Positions 13,001 through 22,787 of a stretch of 64,000 nucleotides of DNA are shown here, piece after piece (within the stretch, counting starts at the first letter, position 1; each line of letters opens with the position of its first letter). A model generated the notes under the pieces. That model did no database searches. It had not been told where the DNA came from and saw only the letters and a list, made by a program, of their open reading frames with translations. The DNA lies in the NCBI GenBank assembly GCA_002786065.1, contig NHNY01000024.1:295166-359165 (forward strand). The letters run 5' to 3'. The DNA comes from Microcyclospora pomicola (taxonomy: Eukaryota; Ascomycota; Dothideomycetes; Capnodiales). Both the position numbers and the translations under genes were made by a program.

Positions 13001-14109
13001 ATCTGCTGATTGAGAGTCCTTCAACCATGGCCGGCGTCCACATTGCGGAAGGCTTGGAGATTCCGTACTTTCGTGCCTTTACTATGCCCTGGACACGCAC
13101 TCGTGCGTTTCCACATGCATTTATGGATCCCACGAAGCGAATGGGTGGGCAGTTCAATTACATGACTTATGGTCTGATAGACAATATTTTCTGGAGGTTC
13201 ACCTCTGGGGAGATCAATGCGTGGCGTGTCAAGTCGCTGGGGCTCAAACCCACGTCTCTCGAGAGAATGCAGCTTAACAAGATCCCTTTCCTCTATAACT
13301 TTTCACCGCATGTGGTGATCCCACCATTGGACTACAGCGATTGGGTACGAATCACTGGCTATTGGTTCCTGAACAACTCCGATGGAGAGTACAGCCCATC
13401 AGCAGATCTGACTGCCTTTATCAAACAAGCCCGCAACGATGGGATGAAATTGGTCTATATTGGTTTCGGATCCGTCACGGTCAACGACTCAAAGCAATTG
13501 ACGCAACAAATCATCGACGCTGTCGTCAAGGCCGATGTTCGATGCATCCTCTCCAAAGGCTGGTCCGACCACTTCGACAAGAACGACGGGTCGGCGCCTG
13601 TTGCCACGCTCCCGCCCTGCATCTTCCAGATCCGCGCCGCCCCGCACGACTGGCTCTTTCCCCAAATGGACGCCGTCGTCCACCACGGTGGTGCCGGCAC
13701 GACAGGCGCCGGCCTCCGCGCAGGTATTCCCACCGTCATCAAGCCCTTCTTCGGCGACCAGTTCTTCTTCGCCATGCGCGTCCAGGACCTCGGCGTCGGC
13801 CTGTACGTCAAGAAGGTCAGCGTCAACGCGCTCGGTCGCGCCATCTGGATCGCAAGCCATGACGACCGCATGAAGACGCGCGCCCGTCGGCTGGGCGAGC
13901 AGATCCGCGCCGAAGATGGCGTCGCCACCGCCATTAAGGCCATCTATCGCGACCTCGAATATGCCAAGACCCTGGTCCACGCCCGTGGTCAGCGCATCGG
14001 GGATCCGGAGCCGTGCGAAGACGATGAGCCGGCTGAGGAGAGCTGGACGTTCGTCGAGAATGATACGGAGGATGCCGCTGCGTTGGTCCAGGGGATGGAA
14101 GCAGAGTAA
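10054..14109 (+). CDS. atg26: Sterol 3-beta-glucosyltransferase (UGT51/Atg26)
   Basis: Transfers glucose from UDP-glucose to ergosterol. In several fungi it is needed for pexophagy. Single exon, 1351 residues, normal for filamentous fungi. Domain order is canonical: disordered acidic N-terminus; GRAM (about 228-275); PH (about 278-376, including the RHWFILRADVLSYY strand); a Ser/Glu-rich linker; a second GRAM (about 700-800, YISQRTFCFRSLIYG); and a GT-B domain from about 883 (TIGSRGDVQPYVALGKGL) to the UDP-sugar signature near 1210 (HHGGAGTTGAGLRAGIPT). The C-terminal tail ends in an acidic EESWTFVEND segment. The ATG at 10054 is the first in frame; the next (MDVPDRFKV, 10174) is the position where many orthologues align. 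Confidence 0.97.
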   Translation: MATSSRHHRSQSASTSQLPGARASSRSIRQVRDYRLPRTTMDVPDRFKVEDEDEEEDGAGNVGDNPALVQQSVYGLLFAGATKTSPDAQPIHEDSESESQGNEKEGRVPSGKSSSQEGRSGRGSDHINKANSRQTKGMLMSLLRPVREGRASQEQERDSMTQSQVLPPKENMTGHSKTTTNAELRQDAVILERRSQAQARLRAGIDATSVAPHKGKDASQSNDLVAALKNIFDFEAPEEIKFDFPCWYLRNVLLQGHMYITSQHVCFYAYLPKKSNATIKSGHLAKQGKRDPRYSRHWFILRADVLSYYASAAEPYFPIGTIDLRYGLSAELVLEKGKEKDASSAFTITTDQRTYHLKAESSTSAKEWVKHIQKIIFRSRHDGDSVKISLPVSQIMDVESNHVIDLADTIQLRVMDDDETYAVDDYFFTFFGHGNTAFEAIVEVANLDKRTDDLHNPSSSHADVLDHSTSHVTTSAQITPREVQGPAQREVSRLDAQSSDNESEGSQSFTGQSGEYSNSETEVRRDRIRPYQDTSRTARRRTRRASREFTSPPIEHSGQTEQQDEPYDPMSASQILSDDRAFGAPTLQLERNPQHPGQRQIRQKAQTRHDEYTNIRPLTSRPTMSVLTAPMQHAFTLAEHVRSGSKRMSSYLGSSPKDYYNKFSGAIAGGRRHYPGTEGHSPEERMDDPEDKIDAAEHERRFQKHFALPPSERLVAVFYCWLHRVLPLYGKVYISQRTFCFRSLIYGTKTKLVIPFKNIDTLEKEKGFRFRYPGMCVVIRGHEEVFFDFASQDLRDDCVVTVLRALEDVGGVEGSMLLTGEDVTQAEGAAAEHQLLQHVHEGDSSNHDEKPPRSIDYVELDPSPIDFDDPAASLLDFTPKQPLRITCLTIGSRGDVQPYVALGKGLLAEGHSVRIATHARFKNFVEQHGIEFVPVAGDPEDLMQICVDYGLFTPGFLYEGSKRFRPWLQELLESAWIACQNSDLLIESPSTMAGVHIAEGLEIPYFRAFTMPWTRTRAFPHAFMDPTKRMGGQFNYMTYGLIDNIFWRFTSGEINAWRVKSLGLKPTSLERMQLNKIPFLYNFSPHVVIPPLDYSDWVRITGYWFLNNSDGEYSPSADLTAFIKQARNDGMKLVYIGFGSVTVNDSKQLTQQIIDAVVKADVRCILSKGWSDHFDKNDGSAPVATLPPCIFQIRAAPHDWLFPQMDAVVHHGGAGTTGAGLRAGIPTVIKPFFGDQFFFAMRVQDLGVGLYVKKVSVNALGRAIWIASHDDRMKTRARRLGEQIRAEDGVATAIKAIYRDLEYAKTLVHARGQRIGDPEPCEDDEPAEESWTFVENDTEDAAALVQGMEAE

Positions 14110-15210
14110 AGTATGTCAGCGACAGGGGAGATGTGGCAGTCGGCAGAGCCACGAAGCATGCTTCTCTTGCGTCTTCTCCTTTTCACTTTTTCTAGATGCT
14201 TGCAACTATCAAATGTTCCTAGAGCTTTGTGTTTGTTCAAGAAGTCAGTATGGAGACCAGGTTTTGTGAAAGCGCATTAGCGTGGCGTTGTATAGGAGTT
14301 CAGACGGGCATGGATGCATGCATGTACTGCATCGCACAATGCAAGGACAGAGATAGACTGGGGCACGGTTCATGTTCATGTTCACGGAGCAAATTGAAAT
14401 CATTCAATGACACTCCATACCATTGATTTCATACTTACACCAGTGAAGAGGGAATATAGTGAACCTGCGGCATGATATCCGAAGTCATATACATGTAAAT
14501 TTGGACAGTGTATTCAATCACATCTACACTAACGGACGCCACGGTGCTGATGTTGATGGAGCACCGCCTAGACCACATCATCCAGCTGCTCTCCTTTCAG
14601 GCCTGATCCATGCCTCGCGTCTTTCGACATCATGGATGTTGCTACACTCCGCGAGGAACCTGCAGGTGTCTTGAAAGCCACATTCGACGCCTCGAGTAGA
14701 CATGCGCCCACGTTGCCGCGACCGAGATCTCAACACTGGCGGGTCGCCTTCTCAAGTGTACTGTCAATCCCGTTCGCGCGACTCGCCATGCCTGGCGCAT
14801 ACAGAGGTTTGGTTCCGAACGATGTCCAAGCACTGCAAGACGTGATGGACCACGCAACCCCACCATATTATGTCGGCGAGCAGACGGCGAAGCGCTCGTG
14901 GCTGGAGCCGTACGTGGTGAAGCTCGTTCGTTTGACGTCGAAGCAGAGGTCGCCGCTATGGATGCCATGGTCGAGGCAGGAACCGGTGGATAGGGCAAGA
15001 TAGTCGATGCGCTTTTGCTCGGTGAGATGATGAAGCTGTTCGATAGCGCGTAGTAGTAGTGACACACGTTTGACGACACTCTTCGCGCCGCTCGACTCCA
15101 CCATGGTATTTGTGTGCGATGTTGTCGCACGAGTCCGGTCGAGCGGATGGAGGTTCACAATTGACACAGGAGCCACAAAGCATACATCGCAGCTTCTGCG
15201 CACAGCAAGC
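14110..15210. other. Intergenic, convergent 3' flanks of ATG26 and the Zn2Cys6 gene
   Basis: No gene is supported. Between 14,640 and 15,000 the GC content rises and short frames exist on both strands, including an acidic one that ends in a TAG near 14,993. None has a start, splice partners or a family motif that I can defend. Confidence 0.35.
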
Positions 15211-16826
15211 TCAAGAAATAATGTCCTTGATTCCGGTATGATTGGCAACCCGCACCCCTCCACTGAGAACCGCGTTCGGCCAGACCATCATTTCTTTCCA
15301 GCCCAGGGGAATTTTCTTGTCGATTTCCGGTATCTGCCGGGCGGCAATGCCTCGGAACCATGGCAAACGGTCTTCGATCAGTTTCATGGTCGCGAACAAA
15401 TGGGCCAAGATCACCATCGCGCGTGGCGATTGCAGCTCGATCAATTGGATGAATCGGTAAGGTACCAACGCTGGCATGGCCATGAATCGCCGGGACGTCT
15501 GGCGAAATATTAGCAAGAGCCATATAGCTTGTATTGGATTCTACCCACCGCCAGTACCGGTTCGCATCGATCCATGACGTTCCTGTAAGCCAAACCGATG
15601 TAGCTCAATGCTTTGGAGTAAGCTTCGCCATCTTCTTGGGTCATGTTTTCATACTCTCGTGCCCAGCTCAAGACCTGCTCAAATGGCTTGGCGTGCTGCG
15701 GGTTGAAAAGCTCTACCTGATTTGTAAAGTCGGGAGCCCCGAACAGGACACCGGAACTGACGACCCACGTCTCACCAACCAAATTCCTCCATGAGTCGCA
15801 GATGAAGACTGTGCCATACGCGAGCCTCACCCACAGACTGGGATCGCTGGACTCATTCGAAGCATCACTGCTTGCATTTCCTCCCAACTCGAAGAGAGCG
15901 TAGAAGGACACGATGATAGACGTCAGATAGACGGCTTCGATGTTGCTAACGCTTAGATTGAGCAATGCCTGACGATGGCCCTCGATCGCTCGATCAAAGT
16001 AGATGTGCGAGGCTGTCAGCATCTCGGCCTGACGCTGGGCTTCGTGGTACAACAACTGTTCAATCTCGGCACCTGACGTCCTGGCCTCTAGACCTTTTCT
16101 CATGCCATCCATCATACTTGCATCCATCTTCCACAACGGCGCAGAGTTCCTGTCAGGGGTCGGAAGCTGATGTGAAGCATCTCGCAGCGGCAGTACCGAC
16201 TCCATGCGGCCTTCCCTCGTCAGCCACTGCTGCGCCGGCGTCCGCGAAGAGTGCAGCGCCGACAGGGCCAGCATGGCATCCAGAAGGCAACGATGCTGCA
16301 CGGCCACGAGGGGTGCCTGCAGTCGCCAGAACTCTCCCACCGTGGAGAAGGACGTGGACGTATGCGCAGTCCACTGGTGGATCAAGCGGAGCTCCAGGAT
16401 CTGGTCCTGGACCCGGTCATTTCCCTGCTGGCTGACCGGCGTGCCAAAGTCGACCGCGACTTCGGTCTTGGGTGACGGGCCTATTGGTCGTGGTTGCTGT
16501 GAGGCGCGTGCCGGAGGCAGGACATATTGGCATTCGACCTCATGTCTGGTGCAAGCGGAGCATTTCGGCCGCAGCTCGTCACTGTATTCGCACGTCAATC
16601 AAAGATCAAGATCAACTCAACGAGTTTAGAACGATCAAGACTGACCATTTGACCTTGCGAGCTTTACATCGTTGACTATCAGAGCAGAAAGACAGTCAGC
16701 CAAACATTCCCCATATCGGTTGTTTTGACTTTAACCGGAACATGCCGAAGCTGGCGATGTCCAAACAAAACGCGAGGGAGAGACGAACCATCCTGAACGG
16801 GTCTTCTTATGGTTGAATCTGGGCAT
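15211..16826 (-). CDS. Zn(II)2Cys6 transcription factor, UPC2-like
   Basis: Nuclear DNA-binding regulator. Four exons: 16826-16789, 16675-16646, 16581-15549 and 15498-15211, giving 462 residues. Splicing two small 5' exons completes the binuclear cluster C13-x2-C16-x6-C23-x6-C30-x2-C33-x6-C40, with KARKVK between the second and third cysteines and a VLPP linker after it. Two introns split cysteine codons (C13 and C23). The C-terminal part (RFIQLIELQSPRAMVILAHLF, WFRGIA, WKEMMVWP) matches the fungal-specific domain of the UPC2/sterol-uptake-control group. The last intron (15548-15499, donor GTGGGT) is inferred from frame. Its targets cannot be read from the sequence, and a sterol link is only by family resemblance. 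Confidence 0.85.
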
Positions 16827-17695
16827 GCTGTCGCCGGACGGGCTCCTCCTGAGATGAACTAATCACGGACGACGGGGCAGTGCGAAAGAGAGCTCGGATT
16901 CGGACCCGTGGTTGGTGGCGTGGAGTGGCAAGGAGCAGACTCGGAGAACTTTGCGAGGTGTGGGCCGTGTGTTGCGAGCAGGCTGGGCGAATTACATCGA
17001 GAGCAAGATGGCTGCGTCACGTGACTAGTAATCTTCCTATAATGCTGCCCAACTATAGAGGTCTACGCCGGAGAAGTAGGTTGTAAGTACAAGTCTAACA
17101 TTACAGTATGGCCCTCTCCTAGCAATGTTCGATACTCTCATCCAGTCACCTGAGATGCACATATCACTAAAGAGACGGCGTGTGATTGCAAATAGACGTC
17201 GGCAAGGCTCTCTTGCCTCTAGCTGATCATTATCTATCTACAATCTACATGATATATAGAGGAAAAAAGGTCTCGCTCTGACAATATCCTTGGTCAAAGC
17301 GAAACCCGGGGAGGAAATCCTTCATACTGTACATGGCCAGCCTTCGTATGTGTCTCCAGTCGCTGTCGCCAAAATTGGAGGGGGAGGTTTTGTTCTTGTT
17401 GTTGCATCGTCTTGCGTAAGTTCTCGCATGGTACTTCTTACATTGCTTGCTCTTTTCTTCTTCTTCCCGCTCGTTTCACTGTCTTTGTTTGCCCGATGCT
17501 CGTCTCAAAGCGCGACGATCTTCCTGCTTCTCTCGCGTACGCATGGCTTGAGGCAACCAGTGAACTCCCATTTTAACGCCACGCTCTCGCTCATCGAAAA
17601 AATCCAAACCCAGTATGCAATAAAGAAAAGTTCACGACACGCCCTAGCCGTGGATCTACGCGTCGTCAGCCATCGTTGAACACAGGTATCTCATC
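16827..17695. other. Intergenic upstream of the Zn2Cys6 gene
   Basis: About 0.87 kb. It holds the promoter of the minus-strand regulator and the 3' flank of the 900-residue gene. A pyrimidine-rich stretch lies at 17,400-17,500. No gene or RNA is recognised. Confidence 0.3.
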
Positions 17696-20398
17696 CTAGC
17701 CTTCGTCAACGGTCGGCCCTTCATCTTCATCCAGAAAATCTTCATCGTCGAGTTCCGCGTCATCGCTGGCCTGAACATCGTCTTCCATACCATTCCACTC
17801 CTCCTCAGGCTTGTCACCTTCGGCTTGATAGATGCGCAGAAGCTCAGTATCGGGTTCTGTATCACCATCCCCGCCAGCAATTGAGCCGCCAACACGACTC
17901 GCGAAGTTGTTGTTGCTGTGTGGTGTAGCATAGGCAAGAGGGGTGATCCCTCGTTTGCGGCTACTGGTGGCTTCGCTACGTGCTTCGTACGCAGGATCTG
18001 AGGTAGTGAATGGTGATGGCGGCTCTCGCGAGTAGCGAGGCGTGAAAGCCACACCCCTCCGCTCCGCCTCAGGTGATGCAGATACGCGGCGACGTTTCGC
18101 ATTCAGCTTTGGGATCGTCGATTCAATATGGAGCGGTACTGTTGCACTTGTCTCAAAGGACGCGACACGACGCTTGGGATGGTCTGTCGAGACTTGATCA
18201 CCAATTGACATTGAGCTTGGCAGGGACACCGTTCTCTTATGCTTGTAAAGTTGCTGGGACAGTCGAGGTTGTACATTTTCCGGTCCGCCGTCTTCAAGCC
18301 CAAACTGACTGCGAGTACTCCATTGAGATTCTGCAAACGAAGAGTGCAAGCTTGTTGATTGGTCAAGTCGATCGTGATATGACCAACAAGCTTCGATAGC
18401 CGCATTTGTGGCTTGTGCAGCCTGCTCTTCGCCAGTCGCGTCGAATAGTGGTAGTTGCCGGAGCTGAGGCCATGACCATGCATGTCCTGTTCGTTGCATG
18501 TAACCATCACTTGTAGTAATATACAGCCGCCGCAGACCGTCGTTCACCTTCATGAAAACGCTTGCATCAAGGAATTCCGCTGTCCACATTGACGATGTAA
18601 TCATCTCAGCTGGACTCAGAAAGCGTAGCCGCGACGATTTTCGCACCTTTCGGAGAGGGATAAATGCTTCTTTCAAGCCTTGAAACTCTGGGATTTCGGA
18701 GTGACCCTCGTGAGAATCTTGCTGGAAGACATTCTCGAAAGATTCAGAAATAGCTTTCAGTATGTGTCGAGAGTCTGAAGAGGTCAACGATATGTCGCGT
18801 ACCAGACCACGGCTGGCCAGGCGCTGGAAGACGGTGCCCGATGGTCCGCATGCTTTGGCTGAAAGCCAGTCCATGGCCTCGTCCGCCCAAGCTTGAATAG
18901 ACTCAGTTGTCCAGGCAGCGTTTGTTGACGATTTAAAGGACAGCTTCGGCACAGAGCACGCACCTGTCCATTCTTCTGAAGCTTGTGTGCTATTCCTCAT
19001 CGAGTGTTGCGTTGACTCCTCGGATGAGAACCAAATGCCACGCAGGTCTCTTCCCCACGGCAACAAAACCACCTCTACCTGCCATGGTCGAGCGAACGTG
19101 GGAGGACTGAGATACTCCAGATCGGCAATGCGACTCTCAAGAGCCTCGATGCGCGGTAATGTCTCGGCGTTCGCCACGAGAGTGGCCATGACTGCAGCTT
19201 CGGTATGAGCTGCTGCGTTGAGGTCGAAAGAAGCGTCAGACTCGAATGAACAGCTTTCCGCTGGTAAGAGCCTACGCCGCTTGCTGTTCGAAGCCTCAAG
19301 AGGGCGGGATGAATGTGGTTGATCATGCTGGTCTTGATCGCCTCTCCATTGCTCCAGGTCCAGCAATCGCCCATCGAAAAGCTCGAGCCTTTCTTGCATA
19401 TCTTCCACTGGCCGTTGTGAGAAGGATAAACTTTCCAGAGTCTCGATTCGGCGGTTATAGGACTGGAGCAAATGTTGGACGTCGTGCGAAGTAAGATGGC
19501 CAGGCGTGATATCAGATTGTGCAGGGGCAACCTGTGCACGTAGATGCTGAACTGGCACCTCCACGGATTGATGTATTGAGCTTGGGCGCGTACCACTTGT
19601 CACGAGGTTCTGCGGTCGAATGTTTGAAGGCGATCCAGGCGTAGGATTGTTAGGCACAGCAAGCGCCCTGAAATCAGGAGTGCCAGCAATGCTTGGTGTG
19701 GCTACTTCCGTAGCACTGTATTCCTCAGCACCCATGCCGACACTGATATAGCCATGCGGAATGTCCACGGGAGGCCCCATCGCCCTGTACTGCTGAGATC
19801 TGCCTTGAAATGGTCGAGGTGGAGAATATCTTGTATCTTCGATCACACTGGGTGCAGCCGTGCTAGGCAGCTTCGCAGTATTGCCAGACGCCGGCTCATG
19901 TTCTTGATCTCTTGCGAAAGCGTTCAGTGCTTCCCATACCCGCACATTGATCGATGGCGGCGGTTGTAGCGAACCAGATCGAATTCCCAGACCTGCCGAC
20001 TTTGGTTCAGAGGTTGGTCTTTGTTGACTTGGCCTGTTGGCATCGCTCATCTCTATGTCACCAGTCCCTCCCAGAGCACGCGAAACCCCCAGCATGTCCG
20101 CTGGAGCAGTCGTAGCTTGCCGCTGTTGCTGCTGCTGTTGTCCGAACGCATCGTGGAAGCAAGCATGATGTCCACAGAAACAAAACGAATGGCCGTCGTG
20201 GTTGTTAAAGTTGTTCACGTTCAGCCAGAAGCGTGTGCATCCGCATGTCGGAGCTCTTGCGCCAATGCTCAGATCGCGGAAATTGCACGATCCATCGGGC
20301 AGTGCTTGAGGCCGTGGTTCTCCAGGAGCATCTCCAGCGCCGACACTGAAGGAGAAACGACTTCGACTACCTGAACGCTGGTGGTTCGAAGCCGCCAT
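17696..20398 (-). CDS. Uncharacterised 900-residue fungal protein with N-terminal Cys/His motif
   Basis: Intact single-exon frame from an ATG at 20398; function not recognised. Residues about 35-85 form a Cys/His-rich patch (CGCTRFWL followed by FCFCGHHACFHDAF) that looks like a small metal-binding fold. A Gln-rich run follows, then long Ser/Pro-rich disordered sequence. A structured middle (about residues 310-720) contains coiled-coil-like heptads (RRIETLESLSF, MQERLELFDGRLLDLEQW) and conserved-looking aromatic stretches (WSWPQLRQLPLFDATGEEQA). The C-terminus is strongly acidic (DDEDFLDEDEGP). Its size, disorder and acidity would fit a nuclear protein, but that is inference only. Confidence 0.75.
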   Translation of the reverse strand: MAASNHQRSGSRSRFSFSVGAGDAPGEPRPQALPDGSCNFRDLSIGARAPTCGCTRFWLNVNNFNNHDGHSFCFCGHHACFHDAFGQQQQQQRQATTAPADMLGVSRALGGTGDIEMSDANRPSQQRPTSEPKSAGLGIRSGSLQPPPSINVRVWEALNAFARDQEHEPASGNTAKLPSTAAPSVIEDTRYSPPRPFQGRSQQYRAMGPPVDIPHGYISVGMGAEEYSATEVATPSIAGTPDFRALAVPNNPTPGSPSNIRPQNLVTSGTRPSSIHQSVEVPVQHLRAQVAPAQSDITPGHLTSHDVQHLLQSYNRRIETLESLSFSQRPVEDMQERLELFDGRLLDLEQWRGDQDQHDQPHSSRPLEASNSKRRRLLPAESCSFESDASFDLNAAAHTEAAVMATLVANAETLPRIEALESRIADLEYLSPPTFARPWQVEVVLLPWGRDLRGIWFSSEESTQHSMRNSTQASEEWTGACSVPKLSFKSSTNAAWTTESIQAWADEAMDWLSAKACGPSGTVFQRLASRGLVRDISLTSSDSRHILKAISESFENVFQQDSHEGHSEIPEFQGLKEAFIPLRKVRKSSRLRFLSPAEMITSSMWTAEFLDASVFMKVNDGLRRLYITTSDGYMQRTGHAWSWPQLRQLPLFDATGEEQAAQATNAAIEACWSYHDRLDQSTSLHSSFAESQWSTRSQFGLEDGGPENVQPRLSQQLYKHKRTVSLPSSMSIGDQVSTDHPKRRVASFETSATVPLHIESTIPKLNAKRRRVSASPEAERRGVAFTPRYSREPPSPFTTSDPAYEARSEATSSRKRGITPLAYATPHSNNNFASRVGGSIAGGDGDTEPDTELLRIYQAEGDKPEEEWNGMEDDVQASDDAELDDEDFLDEDEGPTVDEG

Positions 20399-21299
20399 GG
20401 GTGGCTAGCTGGCACACCAATGGCCGCAAGATCTCAGCACTTCATAACGGCGAGTCTCGAGTATGGCCGAGGACGCTACGCTGTGGTCGGGCGCTTGCTG
20501 GCGGGGATGCGGCTCGATATCGGAGGAACGACAGCGACGGTGAGGGTAGCAAGGTGTATATGAAGGGATAGAGGTCGGTGAGTACCTTGGGTGGTGGAGA
20601 GAATGCAGATTAGTGAGGCCGCCCTGAAAAGTGAAGTGTAGCAATGAGTCGACAGGTTGATGCAGATATGGCGGCACGATAGAGGGACATGAAATCACGT
20701 AGGCCGTGCACGTGAGCTGCACCATGCATGCAGATGCTGCATTATATTGGTCTCGACTATAGATACATGATGCCCGATCTGCATGTCCGGCCTACAGTAC
20801 GTATGCTATCTTCTGATCTGCGTTTGTCGTCGGCAACCTCGTTGACCGTGTTCACGTTGTTCTTGCTGGCGCCAGCGTGAAACAGCTATCAGCGATAGAT
20901 CATTGGACCGGAGTCGACTCCACTGCTTCCGCGGGAGATCGGGCAGATTGCCGTCATCCTTGTTCAGCTTCGGCTTTTGGCTGCCGCCTTGACAAGAGCA
21001 GACAGTGTCAAGGATCACTCGTTACGGTGCTGTTCAAGTCTGAAGCGAAGGATCACAATCGCAGCATTGACAACCCAAGCGAACTACAATCCAACGTCAG
21101 GGTTCAAGCAGAGTGGCAGACCCGTGGCGCAGCAGCAGGACCGGACCGAAGGAGCGCGCCATCCTACCCATATCACTCTGTTCCAACTACGTCGTCAGGC
21201 AGCCAAGATAGAACGAAGTGAACAGGTAATACTCCTTGCGAGGCTGGTGTGAAGCCGCATACTCTTGAGTTCATCAACTGGAGGGGACAGATCACTATC
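20399..21299. other. Divergent intergenic region upstream of the 900-residue gene and the EI24-like gene
   Basis: 0.9 kb with only shadow frames. The plus-strand frame leading into the EI24-like gene begins with GTG at 21249 and is treated as 5' leader. A TATATTGG-like stretch near 20,750 is not well placed for either gene. Confidence 0.3.
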
Positions 21300-22217
21300 A
21301 TGGCCTCTTCAAGTCACAACACCGCCGTGCGTCGCTTCGTGCGGGCCAACTTCAGTCCCGCGCCTCTATACCCTCTCCAAGGCATCTACTACCTCAGCAC
21401 ACACAAGTTCCTCTGGCCGCTATGTCGAAGTCGGCTGATACCGTTGACTCTGCTGTCAACCTGTGTGCTGATTATCCTCTTCCTGACCGCATACATCCCG
21501 CTAGTCGCCTTCCTGGCGCTCTTTCACTACAAAGGCTCCGCGTGGGTCAACGCCACCTTCTTCATCCTGGGCGTCGGAACATTACTCATCTCACTGCTCT
21601 TCGAAGCCCTGTTCGTCGATCACACGCAGGTGGACATCTTCGATGCCGTCATGGTTGCCGAAGGCTACGAGCACCTGGTGCGCAATCGCCGCGTCGTGGG
21701 CGATAACGTCGACGAAGCCGATCCGCTGAAACGACTTGGCACGAGGGAACGCGGCGCGACCTTTGCGCCCTTCTCAATCCGACAGATCATCGAACTCATC
21801 ATCCTCCTGCCGCTGAACTTCATCCCGTTCGCGGGCGTGCCTTTGTTCTTGCTGCTCACGGGTTATCGTGCGGGTCCATTGCTGAACTGGCGCTACTTCG
21901 CGCTCAAGGAGTTCACCAAGAAGGAGCGCAACCAGTTCATCAAGACCAAGAAGCGACGATTTGAGTACATGTGGTAAGTTTTCCTGACTATCCTGATGGT
22001 TTGAGTCAAGCCACTAATGACCATCCCCCACAGGTTCGGCACAGTCTACATGATCCTGCAACTCATCCCCGTGCTGAGCATGTTCTTCCTCTTGACGACC
22101 GCCACGGGCAGCGCGCTGTGGTCCGTCCATATCGAGCAGGAGAACATGTCCATCGCCGCCGACGACGGGCTGGACGACGACCAGGATTTGCCGCCTGCAT
22201 ATACAGACGAGCCGTGA
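21300..22217 (+). CDS. EI24-domain / Rrt8-Lds family multi-pass membrane protein
   Basis: Two exons (21300-21973 and 22034-22217; 60-bp intron, GTAAGT...CACAG) give 285 residues. Hydrophobic segments lie at about 50-75 (LTLLSTCVLIILFLTAYIPL), 80-115, 160-190 (IELIILLPLNFIPFAGVPLF) and 220-245 (MILQLIPVLSMFFLL). The conserved FTKKERNQFIKTKKRRF-W-FG stretch spans the splice junction, and the intron splits the Trp codon. This is the pattern of fungal EI24-like proteins related to yeast Rrt8/Lds1/Lds2, which localise to lipid droplets and the spore wall. The C-terminus ends in an acidic tail with a PPAYTDE motif (PPxY-type), a possible ubiquitin-ligase docking site. The molecular role is unknown. 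Confidence 0.8.
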
Positions 22218-22787
22218 TCACTGCATTTGATTTCCAGGGCATGATGAGTTCTTTGTGACATATTGCATCAGAAACTTGAACCGACGCATGAAATGAGCAT
22301 TAATAGATCTATGTTGGAGGCATGCATCGCATTTGGCCGAATTATGACAACATCATACATCTCACGTACATCATGTAACATTGGTATATTACAATAACTA
22401 TATAGAAGTACCATGAGTGCCACTTCACGAGAACCTCGAGTCGTTCATCATGTCCATATTACGATCAACTACCGTCACATCACAAATTGACAGGTCACGA
22501 GGAACGGAAAGCACTGCAGAAAGGTGGGTTGAAAGTCATTTCTGACGTCTCGTCTCTACGTATAAAAGTCGAGGATGTGTTCCCTCTAATACATAGCAGC
22601 AGACAGGCAAACTTCTGCGGCCTGACCACTTCATGGCCATTGCCTGTCTTGTCATAAAGATAGACCTCCATGCATGTTCATCGCAGTGCATAACGCCACC
22701 AAACGCCGTCGCTAAAGGAAAATCCAACACACCGCCACCACCGCACAATTTGCTCGCCTCAAGCCTCCCTCTCAGATCACCGCCCAT
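22218..22787. other. Convergent intergenic region between the EI24-like gene and MPE1
   Basis: About 0.57 kb, AT-richer than its neighbours, as expected for two facing 3' untranslated regions. No gene seen. Confidence 0.3.

Noticed and set aside
14632-15003. Possible small gene after ATG26 (frames on both strands, one acidic and ending near 14,993)
   Set aside because: No defensible start or splice pattern and no family motif; kept as intergenic.
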